Shown here piece by piece: positions 19,265-27,899 of a DNA stretch of 64,000 nt; position 1 is the stretch's first letter, and every line of letters begins with the position of its first letter. Location: positions 2,604,001 through 2,668,000 of the forward strand of contig NZ_CP083590.1 of the NCBI RefSeq assembly GCF_020099395.1. Reading direction: 5' to 3'. Origin of the DNA: Streptomyces mobaraensis. Lineage in GTDB: Bacteria > Actinomycetota > Actinomycetes > Streptomycetales > Streptomycetaceae. The notes beneath the pieces are model-generated. The model saw only the letters and a program-made list of their open reading frames with translations. It did not search any database and was not told the origin of the DNA. Made by a program: the position numbers and the translations under genes.

Positions 19265-20250
19265 CGCAGGGCCACCCTCCGGTCGGCGACGGCGTAGAGC
19301 AGGTCGGCCACGACGTTGGCCAGCGCGACGGCGGCGCCGGTGACCATCACCAGCCCGACGACGACCGGCAGGTCGATCGCCTTGGTGGCGTCCACCAGCT
19401 GTTTGCCGATCCCGGGCAGCCCGAACATCGCCTCGGTCAGCATCGCGTTGCCGAACATCGATCCGAAGTCGGCGGCCGTGAGCGCGATGACGGGCGCGAG
19501 CGCGCCGCGCAGCGCGTGCCGTCCGACGATCGCCCGCTCGGCGACGCCGTAGGCGCGGAAGGTGCGGACGTGGTCCTCGGCCAGCGTCTCCAGCATGGAA
19601 CTCCGGGTCATCCGCGCGTACTTGGCGGACTCAAGCAGCGCCAGCGAGAACCAGGGCAGCAGCAGGTTCCAGGCCCACTGCTCGGGGTCGTCGGTCAGCG
19701 GTACGTAGGAGGGGAACGGCAGCCACTCCAGGTAGGCGCAGAAGAGCATCAGCAGCCCGAGGCCGGTGATGAAGACCGGCGTCGCGTTCCCGGCCAGCGT
19801 CAGCCATGTCAGCACCCGTTCGACGACGCCGCCGCGGCGTACGACGGACAGCAGCCCGGTGCCGACGCCGATCAGCAGCCACAGCACCATGGCGCCGGCG
19901 GCGAGGGAGGCCGTGGCGGGCAGGCCGCGGGCGATGAGGTCGGTGACCTGCTGGTCGCTCTGGTACGACAGCCCCAGGCAGGGTGCGTCGCAGTGCAGCA
20001 CGCCGGTGCCGGTGGAGTAGTCGTGGCCGGTGACGAGGCCCTGGAGGAAGTGCCAGTACTGGGTGTACACGGGCGCGTCGAGCCCGAGTTGCTCCCGTAC
20101 CTGCCGCACCTGCGCCGGGTCGCAGCGGGGGCCGCAGGCGAGCTGGGCGGGGTCGCCGGGCGCGAGGTAGAAGGTCGCGTAGACGACGGCGGAGAGCGCG
20201 AGGAGGACGACGAACACGCCGAGGACGCGCCGCAGGACGAAGGCGGTCAC
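19261..20250 (-). CDS. peptide/nickel ABC importer permease, DppB type
   Basis: A 329-residue inner-membrane permease with six predicted segments, beginning RRVLGVFVVLLALSAVVYAT. The first external loop is long and contains two Cys pairs (CGPRC and CDAPC), which may form disulfides; the loop includes the family segment REQLGLDAPVY. The EAA-type coupling region is RTFRAYGVAERAIVGRHALR. The GTG start at 20250 overlaps the DppC stop by 4 bp (GTGA). Confidence 0.92.
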   Translation of the reverse strand: MTAFVLRRVLGVFVVLLALSAVVYATFYLAPGDPAQLACGPRCDPAQVRQVREQLGLDAPVYTQYWHFLQGLVTGHDYSTGTGVLHCDAPCLGLSYQSDQQVTDLIARGLPATASLAAGAMVLWLLIGVGTGLLSVVRRGGVVERVLTWLTLAGNATPVFITGLGLLMLFCAYLEWLPFPSYVPLTDDPEQWAWNLLLPWFSLALLESAKYARMTRSSMLETLAEDHVRTFRAYGVAERAIVGRHALRGALAPVIALTAADFGSMFGNAMLTEAMFGLPGIGKQLVDATKAIDLPVVVGLVMVTGAAVALANVVADLLYAVADRRVALR

Positions 20251-21326
20251 GCGGCACCGCCCGTCCGGATGTCCGCCGGGGAGCCGGCCCGGGAGTCCGT
20301 GCGGGAGTCCGTCCGAGAACCCGCCCGGAAGCCCCTCCGGAAGGCCCCTCGCGACGCCCGCCCGCCCCGGCCGACGCGCAGCCGGGACGCCTCGCGCGGG
20401 TCGAGCGCGCCGCGCAGGGCGTCACCGAGCACGGTGAACGCGAAGGTGGTGACGAAGAGCATCAGGGCCGGGAGGATCACGTAGAGGGGGTCGGCGCGGA
20501 ACCAGGTCTGCGCGGAGGACAGCATCTGCCCCCACGAGGGGGTCGGCGGGGTGATGCCGACGCCGAGGAAGGACATGCCGGCTTCCAGGATCATGTTGGT
20601 CGGCAGCAGGATCGCCGCGTAGGTGATGACGGGCGCGGCCAGCGCGGGCAGCAGTTCCCGCCGGGCGATCCGCCACTCCGACGCGCCGGTCAGCCGGGCG
20701 GCGGCGACGTGGTCGAGCTTCTTCAGGGCCAGCGCCTGCGCGCGGACGACCCGGGCCAGCACGCCCCAGGCGATCAGCCCGATGACGACGACGAGCAGCG
20801 CGGGCCGGGGGAAGCCGGCGGGGACGACGGCCGTCAGCGCGATGGCGAAGACCAGCATCGGCAACGCGACCATCACGTCGGTGAGGTGGCCGAGGATCCC
20901 GTCCACGACACGGTTGCCGAGCGCGGCCGTCAGCCCGACGGCGACGCCGACGACGAGCTGCACCAGCGTCGCGCCGACGGCGACGGTCAGCGAGACGCGG
21001 GCGCCGTAGAGGATGCGGACGAACAGGTCGCGGCCGGTGCCGGGTTCGACGCCGAGCCAGTGGTCGGCGCCGACGCCGCCGAAGGAACCGAGCGGGACGC
21101 CGCCGCGCGCGGAGTCGACGAGGCCGTCGTGGTACGTGGTGGCGTCCTGGCCCTCCAGCGCGGCGAACAGCGGCGCGCCGAGGGCGAGGAGGGCGAGCAG
21201 GCCGAGCACGGCGGCGGCGGGCAGCGCGGCGCGGCGGGCTCGCAGCCGCCGCCAGACCCGGCGGGCGCCGGCGGCGGGCAGCGCGCCCGCGCCGGCCGGT
21301 GGGGCGGTGGTGAGGAGCTCCGTCAC
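20247..21326 (-). CDS. peptide/nickel ABC importer permease, DppC type
   Basis: A 359-residue permease. After an N-terminal cytoplasmic segment and first helix (AAVLGLLALLALGAPLFAAL) it carries the family motif GVEPGTGRDLFVRILYGARV and the coupling helix AAARLTGASEWRIARRELLP. The C-terminal tail of about 40 residues is Arg/Ser-rich with repeats (SRTDSRTDSRAGSPAD), not typical of the family. I chose GTG 21324-21326 because it overlaps the binding-protein stop by 4 bp and gives the usual length; the frame is open far upstream. Confidence 0.9.
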   Translation of the reverse strand: MTELLTTAPPAGAGALPAAGARRVWRRLRARRAALPAAAVLGLLALLALGAPLFAALEGQDATTYHDGLVDSARGGVPLGSFGGVGADHWLGVEPGTGRDLFVRILYGARVSLTVAVGATLVQLVVGVAVGLTAALGNRVVDGILGHLTDVMVALPMLVFAIALTAVVPAGFPRPALLVVVIGLIAWGVLARVVRAQALALKKLDHVAAARLTGASEWRIARRELLPALAAPVITYAAILLPTNMILEAGMSFLGVGITPPTPSWGQMLSSAQTWFRADPLYVILPALMLFVTTFAFTVLGDALRGALDPREASRLRVGRGGRASRGAFRRGFRAGSRTDSRTDSRAGSPADIRTGGAA

Positions 21327-23038
21327 TTGACCGCGACCTGGGAGATGTCGAGGACGCCGGTCCAGTCGCTGATGACGACGTTCTTCACGTCCTTGCCGTA
21401 GAGGCGCTTGTAGACGGGGTGGAACAGCGGGACGGTGAGGGCCCGTTCGCCGATCGTCCGGTCGAGGGCGCCCCAGCGCGCGGCGGCCGCGGAGTGGTCC
21501 GTGATCTTGTTGATGGCGTCGATCTCGTCGTTGACCTTGGCGTCGTCCAGGCGGCCGGAGTTGAAGTTGTAGCCGTCCTTGACGATCTGCCGGCCGTCGA
21601 AGACCGGCGCGAGGAACGGGCCGCCGGACGGCCAGTCGGCTCCCCAGTGGCCGAGGAAGAGGGCCGGCTGCTTGCCGACGGTGTGCGTGCGGTCCTCGTA
21701 GTCGTTGTCCTCCAGGCCCTCCAGCTTCACCGTGATACCGGCCTTGCCCAGGGCCTCCTGGACGGCGGTGGCGATCTCCGGGCCGCTCTCGCCGCCCTGG
21801 GCGGTGGAGTGGGTGAGGGTGATCTCCAGGCCGTCCTCGTGGCCGGCCTCCTTGAGCAGGGCCTTCGCCTTCTCGGGGTCGCCGGTGGCGCCGGCCGGGA
21901 AGGGGTCGCTCGCGGTGTAGCCGAACGGCTTCTGGTTCGGCAGGAAGGTGGTGGCGGGCTCGGCGAGCGAGGAGCCGCCCGCCGCGTTGATCACGCTCGT
22001 CCGGTTGACGGCGTACGCGACGGCCTGGCGCACCTTGGGGTCGTCGAAGGGCTTGGCCTCGGGGTTGAACGCGAGGTAGTCCGTGTAGCCGAAGTGGCCG
22101 GTGCCGACCCGGCCGGCGAGCGCCTTGTCGCCGCTCACGCGGGCGAGTTCGGCCGGGCCGAGGTTGGTGTCGGTGGTGACGGCGGCGGAGTCGGCGCCCG
22201 AGCCGGTCGCCAGCCGCTGGTTGATCACCGCGGGGGCGAGCCCGGCCTGGACGTCGATGGCGTCCGGGTAGGCGTGCCGCTCCTTGTCGGTGGCCTCGGA
22301 CCAGTGGGGGTTGCGCTCCAGCCGCAGCCGCTGCCCGTCGTTGGTGTTGCTCACGACCTTGTACGGGCCGGAGGAGACGGGGTGTTCGGCGTACTTGGTG
22401 CCGGTGTCCTTGGCCTTGGGGACGGGCGCGAACTGGGTGGAGGTGGCCAGGTAGGGGAAGTCGCCCTCGGACTTGCGGAGGTGGAAGACGATCGTCCTGG
22501 CGTCGGGCGTCTCGATGGAGTCGAGGCCCTTCTTCTCCTTGTATGGCCCCTGGTAGCGATCGCCGCCGACCAGCCAGTCGCGCAAGTACGGCCCTCCGCC
22601 GGAGAGTTCGGCGGCGAACGAGCGCTCGACGCCGTACTTGACGTCGGCGCTGGTGATCGGCGTGCCGTCCTCGTACGTCAGCCCGTCCTTCAGCGTGAAC
22701 GTCCACACCTTGGCGTCGTCGCTGGGCCTGCCGGTGTCGGTGGCGAGGTCGGGGACGACCTTGGTGCCCTCGGCGCCGTCGGCCCGGTGGCGGGTGGTGA
22801 GGGTGCGGAAGACGAGGGACGGGACGTTGCCGCCGCCGGAGGTGTAGAGCCGGGCCGGGTCGAACTGCTTCTGCGGCTGCCGGTTGAGGACGGTGAGCGT
22901 GCCGCCCTTGCGCGGTGCGCCGTCGGCGCCCCCGGCCTCGTCCTTCTTCTCGGGGCCGCAGGCCGCCGCCCCGGTGACGACGGCCACGACGAGGGCGGCC
23001 ACGGCGGCGCGGCGGCGGGGTACGGAGGATGGACGCAT
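21323..23038 (-). CDS. peptide ABC importer substrate-binding lipoprotein (SBP family 5)
   Basis: A 571-residue extracytoplasmic solute receptor. Signal peptide and lipobox (TGAAAC, Cys near 27) precede a Gly/Asp linker. SBP_bac_5 hallmarks follow: GGTLTVLNRQPQKQFDPARL, WTFTLKDGLTYEDGTPITS, SSGPYKVV and AFNPEAKPFDDPKVRQAVAY. It is the first structural gene of the importer operon. The start at ATG 23038 lies about 190 bp downstream of a candidate leader peptide and a hairpin. The substrate is probably an oligopeptide; nickel or other small ligands cannot be excluded. Confidence 0.92.
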   Translation of the reverse strand: MRPSSVPRRRAAVAALVVAVVTGAAACGPEKKDEAGGADGAPRKGGTLTVLNRQPQKQFDPARLYTSGGGNVPSLVFRTLTTRHRADGAEGTKVVPDLATDTGRPSDDAKVWTFTLKDGLTYEDGTPITSADVKYGVERSFAAELSGGGPYLRDWLVGGDRYQGPYKEKKGLDSIETPDARTIVFHLRKSEGDFPYLATSTQFAPVPKAKDTGTKYAEHPVSSGPYKVVSNTNDGQRLRLERNPHWSEATDKERHAYPDAIDVQAGLAPAVINQRLATGSGADSAAVTTDTNLGPAELARVSGDKALAGRVGTGHFGYTDYLAFNPEAKPFDDPKVRQAVAYAVNRTSVINAAGGSSLAEPATTFLPNQKPFGYTASDPFPAGATGDPEKAKALLKEAGHEDGLEITLTHSTAQGGESGPEIATAVQEALGKAGITVKLEGLEDNDYEDRTHTVGKQPALFLGHWGADWPSGGPFLAPVFDGRQIVKDGYNFNSGRLDDAKVNDEIDAINKITDHSAAAARWGALDRTIGERALTVPLFHPVYKRLYGKDVKNVVISDWTGVLDISQVAVK

Positions 23039-23173
23039 GGCAGACGGGGCCTTTCACGGGGGGCGGTCGAAGAGGGTCGACCGGAAAAGGGGGACGGGCG
23101 GAACCCAGGACCGGATGCACCCGTGGAAGGCGGTGGGGAAAGGCGCGCGGCGCCGCGGAACCGCCCCCGGCGG

Positions 23174-23196
23174 GCGCGACGCGGCCTGCGTCGCGC
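23174..23196 (-). promoter_or_regulatory. hairpin between leader peptide and importer operon
   Basis: GCGCGACGC (23174-23182) and GCGTCGCGC (23188-23196) form a perfect 9-bp stem with a 5-base loop. It lies 28 bases after the leader stop and 135 bases before the binding-protein start. It is a candidate attenuator, although no U-tract follows. Confidence 0.45.
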
Positions 23197-23224
23197 GGAG
23201 TGCGCGGGGAGAGGGGGGACGGTG

Positions 23225-23317
23225 TCAGCGACAGCTGATGTCGGCGACCGCGTGCACGGCCACACCGATCAGCGCCAGCTCGAAGGCGGCGCTCGCGGAG
23301 GTGTGGTGGTGCGGCAT
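23225..23317 (-). CDS. candidate 30-residue leader peptide
   Basis: A short ORF beginning MPHHHTSASAAF, continuing LALIGVAVHAVADI and ending SCR before TGA. It lies in the 5' leader of the peptide-importer operon, 186 bp before the binding-protein start, and is followed by a GC hairpin. Three consecutive His codons near the start and a Cys as the penultimate residue are the type of composition seen in regulatory leader peptides. No protein family is recognised. A short hydrophobic membrane peptide is an alternative. The start lacks a strong ribosome site. Confidence 0.4.
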   Translation of the reverse strand: MPHHHTSASAAFELALIGVAVHAVADISCR

Positions 23318-23356
23318 GCGCAGAAGACTGGACGAATTTTCGACTGCGGGCAAAGG

Positions 23357-23375
23357 TGTCTCACAGAGAGAGACA
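23357..23375. promoter_or_regulatory. operator-like inverted repeat upstream of the leader peptide
   Basis: TGTCTC (23357-23362) and GAGACA (23370-23375) flank 7 bases, about 40 bp upstream of the leader start in a locally AT-richer stretch. It may bind a regulator of the importer. No clear -35/-10 pair could be placed. Confidence 0.35.
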
Positions 23376-23401
23376 AAACATCCCGGATGCCGAGAAGTCG
23401 A

Positions 23402-24562
23402 TCACTTGGGGAACGGCCAGGCGTTGGGCTTGCAGGTCACCCCGTCCGTGGTGAGGAACTTGGTCTGCTGCATCATCACCGGCGCCGGCGCGCCCGCCTT
23501 GCCGCAGGACTCGTGGTTGTGGCCGAGCCGGTGGCCGACCTCGTGGTTGATGAGCATCTGCCGGTACTCGTACATCCGGTCGCCGTAGGTCTCGGCGCCC
23601 TGCGCCCACCGGTAGGCGTTGATCATCACGCGGTCGGTGGCGGCGGAGTCGCAGGAGACGTTGTCCACGGTGATGTCCAGATCCGACTTGGCACACCACT
23701 TGGCGGTGGTCGCCGGGCTGGCCAGGGTCACCACGAAGTCGGCGTGCCCGGAGGAGACCCGCTCGAAGGTGCGGGTGCCGCCGTGGCCCCAGCTGCGGTC
23801 GTCGTTGAGGGTCCGGTGCACGGCGGTGGCGAAAAGACCGCCGTCAAGCGGCAGCCCCTTCTCGACGTCAACGCGGTAACGGAGAACTTCACCCTTACCG
23901 GGGGCTTTGTCGTGTCCTCCGACGGTCATGAATTCACCCGAGGCCGGCATCCGCTGGTCCAGGGGGTACTTCTTCGCCATCTTCTGCTCGTACGTCACCG
24001 GTGCGGCGGGGGGCCGGGGCGTCGGCCGGCTGTCGGACCGCGAGGCGGCGCCCGCGCCGTTCCGCGCGTCCGGGGTCTGGGCCTGCGCCCGGCTCTCCGT
24101 ACCGTCCTCGACCTGTCCCGCCACGAAGACGGCCAGCACGGCCGTCACCACCGCCGCGGCCACCCCGGTGACCGCGCGGCCCCTGCCGCCGGCGGCCCGG
24201 TGCGCGCCGCCGCCGGGCGCGTCCCCGCGGCCGCCGCTCCCCCGGCGCGGTTCCGGCACCCGCGCCGCCTTCGGCCGCGCGCCGTCCGGCCGCGCGCCCT
24301 TCGACCGGGACTGCCCGGACGAGCGGGAGGAACCCGCGGGGCCGCCCTGCCGCCCGATGACACCCCAGCCGATGGCCGGACCCCGCGGCGCGGACCGCAC
24401 GACGGGCTCCGGCCGGCCGGACGGCCCGTCGTCCTCCGCGCCGAGCGGCCGCTCGGCGGTCCGGACGGTCTCCCGGGCGCCGGGGACCTCCGGCGCCTCC
24501 TCCGTGCGCCCCCCGGGGGCGGCCTGAGGGGCCTGGGGGGCACGTGCGCTGTGTTTACCCAC
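23402..24562 (-). CDS. DUF3152 membrane-anchored protein with zinc-metalloprotease-like motif
   Basis: A 386-residue protein. The N-terminal about 130 residues are Pro/Arg/Gly-rich and cytoplasmic, then one membrane segment (AVTGVAAAVVTAVLAVFVAG), then the extracellular DUF3152 domain. That domain contains INHEVGHRLGHNHESC, an HExxHxxGxxH-like zinc site in which the expected residues are present, plus paired Cys residues. It starts at GTG 24562, overlapping the hydrolase stop by 8 bp; an ATG at 24622 would lie deep in that gene. The homologue in Mycobacterium lies beside moeB and a TetR gene, as here. Substrate is unknown. Confidence 0.85.
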   Translation of the reverse strand: MGKHSARAPQAPQAAPGGRTEEAPEVPGARETVRTAERPLGAEDDGPSGRPEPVVRSAPRGPAIGWGVIGRQGGPAGSSRSSGQSRSKGARPDGARPKAARVPEPRRGSGGRGDAPGGGAHRAAGGRGRAVTGVAAAVVTAVLAVFVAGQVEDGTESRAQAQTPDARNGAGAASRSDSRPTPRPPAAPVTYEQKMAKKYPLDQRMPASGEFMTVGGHDKAPGKGEVLRYRVDVEKGLPLDGGLFATAVHRTLNDDRSWGHGGTRTFERVSSGHADFVVTLASPATTAKWCAKSDLDITVDNVSCDSAATDRVMINAYRWAQGAETYGDRMYEYRQMLINHEVGHRLGHNHESCGKAGAPAPVMMQQTKFLTTDGVTCKPNAWPFPK

Positions 24563-25559
24563 GGGGCGTGGCGCTCCGTTCCGACGTCGTGAGGGTGTCC
24601 GCGAGGAGTTCGCGGAAGGCACGGGCCACCGCGTCCGGATCCTCCATCATCGCCACATGGCCGGTGCCCAGCAGCGTCAGCAGCCGCGAGTCGCGGAACG
24701 CCTTGCTCGCCCGGCGGGCCATGCGGTACGAGACGAGCCGGTCGCTCGTTCCGTACACCAGCAGGGTAGGGGCAAGGACGCGCTCGGCCTGACGCCACAG
24801 CGAATGCTGTCCGCCGAGGGTGTACGCGTCCACGACGCCGCGGGTGGACCGCGCCATCACGTCCCAGAAGTAGGGGAGCTCCAGCCGGCGCTCGAACTCC
24901 TCGACCGCCATGGCGAACCCCTCCGGGGACACCCGCCCTGGGTCCCCGTAACAGAGGGCGAGCAGCCCGCGCGTGCGGTCCTCGGCCGTCCAGTCCCTGG
25001 TCAGGCGGGCGAAGAGGGAGACCGCGCCCGGCACGGCCAGCAGCCCGGTGGGCAGCGCGGTGCGCTGCGGGCGCAGCTCCGGCAGGGCGGGCGAGACGAG
25101 CGTCAGGGTGCGGACGAGGTCGGGGCGGACCGCCGCGACGCGGGTGACGATCGCGCCGCCCAGCGAGTTGCCGAACAGGTGCACAGGGCCGCGGGCGCGG
25201 GTGTCGAGGTAGCGGATGACCACCCGGGCGCAGGCCGTGACCGAGTGGTCGCCGTCGTCGGGCGGCGGCGAGTCGCCGAAGCCGGGGAGGTCCAGCGCCT
25301 CCCCGTCGACGGCGTCCGCGAGCAGTGCCATCAGCGGGGACCAGTTCCGCGACGAGCCGCCGAGGCCGTGCACGAAGAGGGCGGGTGGCGGAGCCGGCCC
25401 GTCCGAGGCGGCGGGCGGCCGGGAGCGCACCGTCAACGTCGCTCCGGGCAGGGTCACCGTGCGCAGCCGCTCCCCCGCGCCGAACGGCGGAAGGGGCGAG
25501 GGCGGCACCACGGGAACGGCGGGGGCACCCGGTGCCACCGGCGACTCGGTCTCCGACAT
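24555..25559 (-). CDS. alpha/beta hydrolase
   Basis: A 334-residue cytoplasmic hydrolase. LFVHGLGGSSRNW forms the oxyanion hole, the nucleophile is Ser in GNSLGG, and the general-base His is probably in LGTGHVAMME, with the acid Asp in VYGTSDRLVS. Its end overlaps the DUF3152 gene by 8 bp, so the two are coupled. TAACAT lies 7 bases upstream of the ATG and there is no ribosome site, suggesting a leaderless transcript. The substrate is unknown; an ester or lactone is typical for this fold. Confidence 0.88.
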   Translation of the reverse strand: MSETESPVAPGAPAVPVVPPSPLPPFGAGERLRTVTLPGATLTVRSRPPAASDGPAPPPALFVHGLGGSSRNWSPLMALLADAVDGEALDLPGFGDSPPPDDGDHSVTACARVVIRYLDTRARGPVHLFGNSLGGAIVTRVAAVRPDLVRTLTLVSPALPELRPQRTALPTGLLAVPGAVSLFARLTRDWTAEDRTRGLLALCYGDPGRVSPEGFAMAVEEFERRLELPYFWDVMARSTRGVVDAYTLGGQHSLWRQAERVLAPTLLVYGTSDRLVSYRMARRASKAFRDSRLLTLLGTGHVAMMEDPDAVARAFRELLADTLTTSERSATPRG

Positions 25560-25566
25560 GCGGGCA

Positions 25567-25572
25567 ATGTTA
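25567..25572 (-). promoter_or_regulatory. candidate -10 box, leaderless promoter
   Basis: On the minus strand TAACAT ends 7 bases before the ATG at 25559, and no Shine-Dalgarno sequence is present. Confidence 0.4.
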
Positions 25573-25758
25573 CGAGAGCATCACGCCGGAATCGTCTGTG
25601 GCAGCCGTCACAGGATCGCCTGGCGGCGGACAGCCGCGTCTCCTACGCTCGGAGGAAGGGACTTGCGACGGCTCCCACGGGAAGGAGTTCCGGTACACCG
25701 GCGAGGGCCGGACCCGGGCGGACCCGCCCGGAGGACGAGGACGAAGGAGACCTTTCGC

Positions 25759-25992
25759 ATGCCTGTCGACCCGACGAACCCGGACACCTTCGAGGACTTC
25801 GACGACACCGAAGCGGCGGTGGCGACCGAGATCGGCGTCGAGGCCCCGGAGGCGGACGCCGCCGAGCAGCACGCCGACCTCGCCCCGGCCCGCGACGAGC
25901 CGCTGACCTCGATCGACCCGGGCGACGCGAACGAGGCGGACCGCGCGGAGCAGGCCCGCGTCGTGGAGCTGGACGAGGACGACTACCGGTGA
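25759..25992 (+). CDS. small acidic protein of unknown function
   Basis: A 77-residue, strongly acidic protein (PVDPTNPDTFEDFDDTEAAV ... VVELDEDDYR) without Cys or membrane segments; likely disordered or an acidic partner protein. The ATG at 25759 has a ribosome site (AGGAGA). It lies between the divergent hydrolase and the TetR gene. I do not recognise a named family. The regular Asp/Glu content and good codon bias argue that it is real. Confidence 0.65.
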   Translation: MPVDPTNPDTFEDFDDTEAAVATEIGVEAPEADAAEQHADLAPARDEPLTSIDPGDANEADRAEQARVVELDEDDYR

Positions 25993-26193
25993 GCCGAGGA
26001 GGGGCACCGGCGAGCCCGGAACCGGCCCGCGCGGCCCCGCACGGCCCCGACCGCGCCGCGAGACGGCCGCACACCACGGCCACAACGCATGATTTGTCGG
26101 ACATTTGTGGGCTTCCCACAGCGTCCGTCCGGTGAAATTCTCCCCTCCGGCCACGCACGGCGCGGTTACCCAAAAGTACGATGGCGGGCGCGG

Positions 26194-26206
26194 TGCACAC
26201 CGTGCA
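26194..26206 (+). promoter_or_regulatory. short inverted repeat upstream of the TetR gene
   Basis: TGCAC-ACC-GTGCA lies 22 bases before the GTG at 26228, just downstream of a possible -10 hexamer TACGAT (26177-26182). It could be an autoregulatory operator; it is short, so support is weak. Confidence 0.3.
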
Positions 26207-26227
26207 GGAACAACCATGGGAGGCGGC

Positions 26228-26857
26228 GTGACAGCCATCGAGCAGACCGAGGCGCGCCCGCGGGGCACGCGCCTGCCGCGCCGAGCCCGACGCAACCAGC
26301 TCCTGGGCGCCGCCCAGGAGGTCTTCGTGGCCCAGGGCTACCACGCCGCGGCCATGGACGACATCGCCGAGCGCGCGGGCGTCAGCAAGCCGGTGCTCTA
26401 CCAGCACTTCCCCGGCAAGCTGGACCTCTACCTGGCCCTGCTGGACCAGCACTGCGACAACCTGCACCAGGCGGTGCGCACGGCGCTGGCGTCCACGTCC
26501 GACAACAAGCAGCGGGTGGCGGCCACCATGGACGCCTACTTCGCCTACGTCGAGGACGAGGGCGGCGCCTTCCGGCTGGTCTTCGAGTCCGACCTCACCA
26601 ACGAGCCCGCGGTGCGCGAGCGCGTCGACCGGGTCTCGCTGGCCTGCGCCGAGGCCATCAGCGAGGTCATCGCCGAGGACACCGGCCTCGCCAAGGAGGA
26701 GGCGATGCTGCTGGCCGTCGGCCTCGGCGGCGTCTCCCAGGTGGTCGCCCGCTACTGGCTCTCCAGCGGCAGCACGGTCCCGCGCGGCACCGCGGTCCAG
26801 CTGCTGACCTCGCTGGCGTGGCGCGGCATCGCCGGATTCCCGAAGAACGAGCACTGA
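26228..26857 (+). CDS. TetR/AcrR-family transcriptional regulator
   Basis: A 209-residue regulator. The N-terminal HTH contains LGAAQEVFVAQGYHAAAMDD, IAERAGVSKPVLYQHFPGKL and DLYLALLD; the rest is the helical ligand-binding domain. The sequence and neighbourhood (DUF3107 immediately downstream, DUF3152 nearby) match the conserved actinobacterial TetR of this locus. I chose GTG 26228 behind GGGAGG; ATG 26216 with AGGAA is equally possible and would add four residues. Ligand and targets are not evident. Confidence 0.9.
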   Translation: MTAIEQTEARPRGTRLPRRARRNQLLGAAQEVFVAQGYHAAAMDDIAERAGVSKPVLYQHFPGKLDLYLALLDQHCDNLHQAVRTALASTSDNKQRVAATMDAYFAYVEDEGGAFRLVFESDLTNEPAVRERVDRVSLACAEAISEVIAEDTGLAKEEAMLLAVGLGGVSQVVARYWLSSGSTVPRGTAVQLLTSLAWRGIAGFPKNEH

Positions 26858-27022
26858 CCTCCGCGTCGTCGCCGGGGCGCGTGTTCGCTGCCAGCGTGCG
26901 GGCGCGGGCCCGGCGTGCCCCCGGGCCGGGCTAATGTGTGGACCGTACGGCGCGGCGCGTCCGCGCACCCCTCCCCTGGGGCTACGCCGTGGGGGACGCA
27001 CACCTTCGGAGGGACAGTAGCC

Positions 27023-27250
27023 GTGGAGGTCAAGATCGGCGTGCAGCACGCGCCCCGCGAGATCGTTCTGGAGAGCGGTCAGTCCGCCGAGGAGGTCGAG
27101 CGCGCGGTGGCCGACGCGCTGGCCGGAAAGGCACAGCTGCTCAGCCTGACGGACGAGCACGGCCGCAAGGTCCTGATTCCGTCCGACCGGCTGGCCTATG
27201 TGGAGATCGGTCAGCCCGCCACCCGGCGGGTCGGCTTCACCACCATCTGA
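27023..27250 (+). CDS. DUF3107 family protein
   Basis: A 75-residue protein spanning the whole DUF3107 family (EVKIGVQHAPREIVLESGQS, then VADALAG, then GRKVLIPSDRLAYVEIG). It is an alpha/beta mini-protein of unknown function conserved across Actinobacteria, with mycobacterial TB9.4 as a member. GTG start with CGGAGGGAC ribosome site. It follows the TetR gene by 165 bp on the same strand. Confidence 0.92.
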   Translation: MEVKIGVQHAPREIVLESGQSAEEVERAVADALAGKAQLLSLTDEHGRKVLIPSDRLAYVEIGQPATRRVGFTTI

Positions 27251-27352
27251 TTCACCAGGCGCGGGCGGGACCCCGGTGCGCGGGCACCGGGGTCCCGCCC
27301 GTCGTCGTACCCGGCGGCCCGCTGTTTCCGGGGCGGGTGGGAAACCGACGCT

Positions 27353-27446
27353 GAGGCGTGTCGGAAACCGGCACCGAGGCCCGTCCGGAACCGGCGGCCG
27401 AGGCCCGTGGAGAACCGGGCGCGAGGCGTGTCGGGAACCGCTTCGC
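27353..27446 (+). repeat. four imperfect 23-24-bp tandem repeats
   Basis: Units begin GAGGCGTGTCGG or GAGGCCCGTCCGG and contain AACCG (27353-27375, 27376-27399, 27400-27422, 27423-27446). They lie in the 314-base non-coding stretch between DUF3107 and the small membrane protein. Nothing else is recognised there. The alternating 23/24-bp lengths argue against coding. Confidence 0.7.
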
Positions 27447-27564
27447 GCGCTCCGGAAGAGAACCATGGGAGATCCGCCCCGAGGGTTGCCGCGGGCGGCC
27501 CCGGGGTAGGACCGCTACGACCGATTTGCACCTGCCGCCCCGCGGCACGGGAGGGGTAACGACG

Positions 27565-27843
27565 ATGATCCTCTGGGAAGCGCTCGGCTCGGTCCTCATC
27601 GGCCTCGCCGTCTCCCTCGGGGCCCTGCGCTGGCTGCCCGCCCGCTTCGGGCGGTTCCGCTCCCGCACCCTGACGCTGGGCACCGGACCGGTGGCCGGCC
27701 TGTTCGGCGGGCTGCTGGCCCGTTCGGTGCTCGGCCCCGGTCACGCCCTCGCGATCCTGGCGGCCTCGCTCGTCGTGGCGGTCGCGCTGCTGTCCCTGCT
27801 GCTGCGGCCCGCCGGGCCGCCCCGCCGGTCAGCCACGGCCTGA
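27565..27843 (+). CDS. small two-segment membrane protein
   Basis: A 92-residue protein with hydrophobic segments at about residues 3-24 (LWEALGSVLIGLAVSLGALR) and 42-82 (VAGLFGGLLARSVLGPGHAL and ILAASLVVAVALLSLLL, perhaps two helices), separated by an Arg-rich loop. The ATG follows GGAGGGG. By position it corresponds to the small gene between DUF3107 and the ferritin-like gene in mycobacteria. No function is known to me. Confidence 0.7.
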   Translation: MILWEALGSVLIGLAVSLGALRWLPARFGRFRSRTLTLGTGPVAGLFGGLLARSVLGPGHALAILAASLVVAVALLSLLLRPAGPPRRSATA

Positions 27844-27899
27844 GCCGGGCCGCCGGACGGAGCCCCCGGTGTCACGGGACGGTGGGCCGTGTACCGACC

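Noticed and set aside
17360..19297. 645-residue plus-strand ORF opposite the ABC ATPase
   Set aside because: Shadow frame; the minus-strand frame has two complete ABC cassettes.
21419..24592. 1057-residue plus-strand ORF
   Set aside because: Shadow across the binding protein and DUF3152 genes, composition typical of antisense frames.
27353..27446. CRISPR-like array
   Set aside because: Repeats are directly adjacent, imperfect and without spacers; no cas genes.
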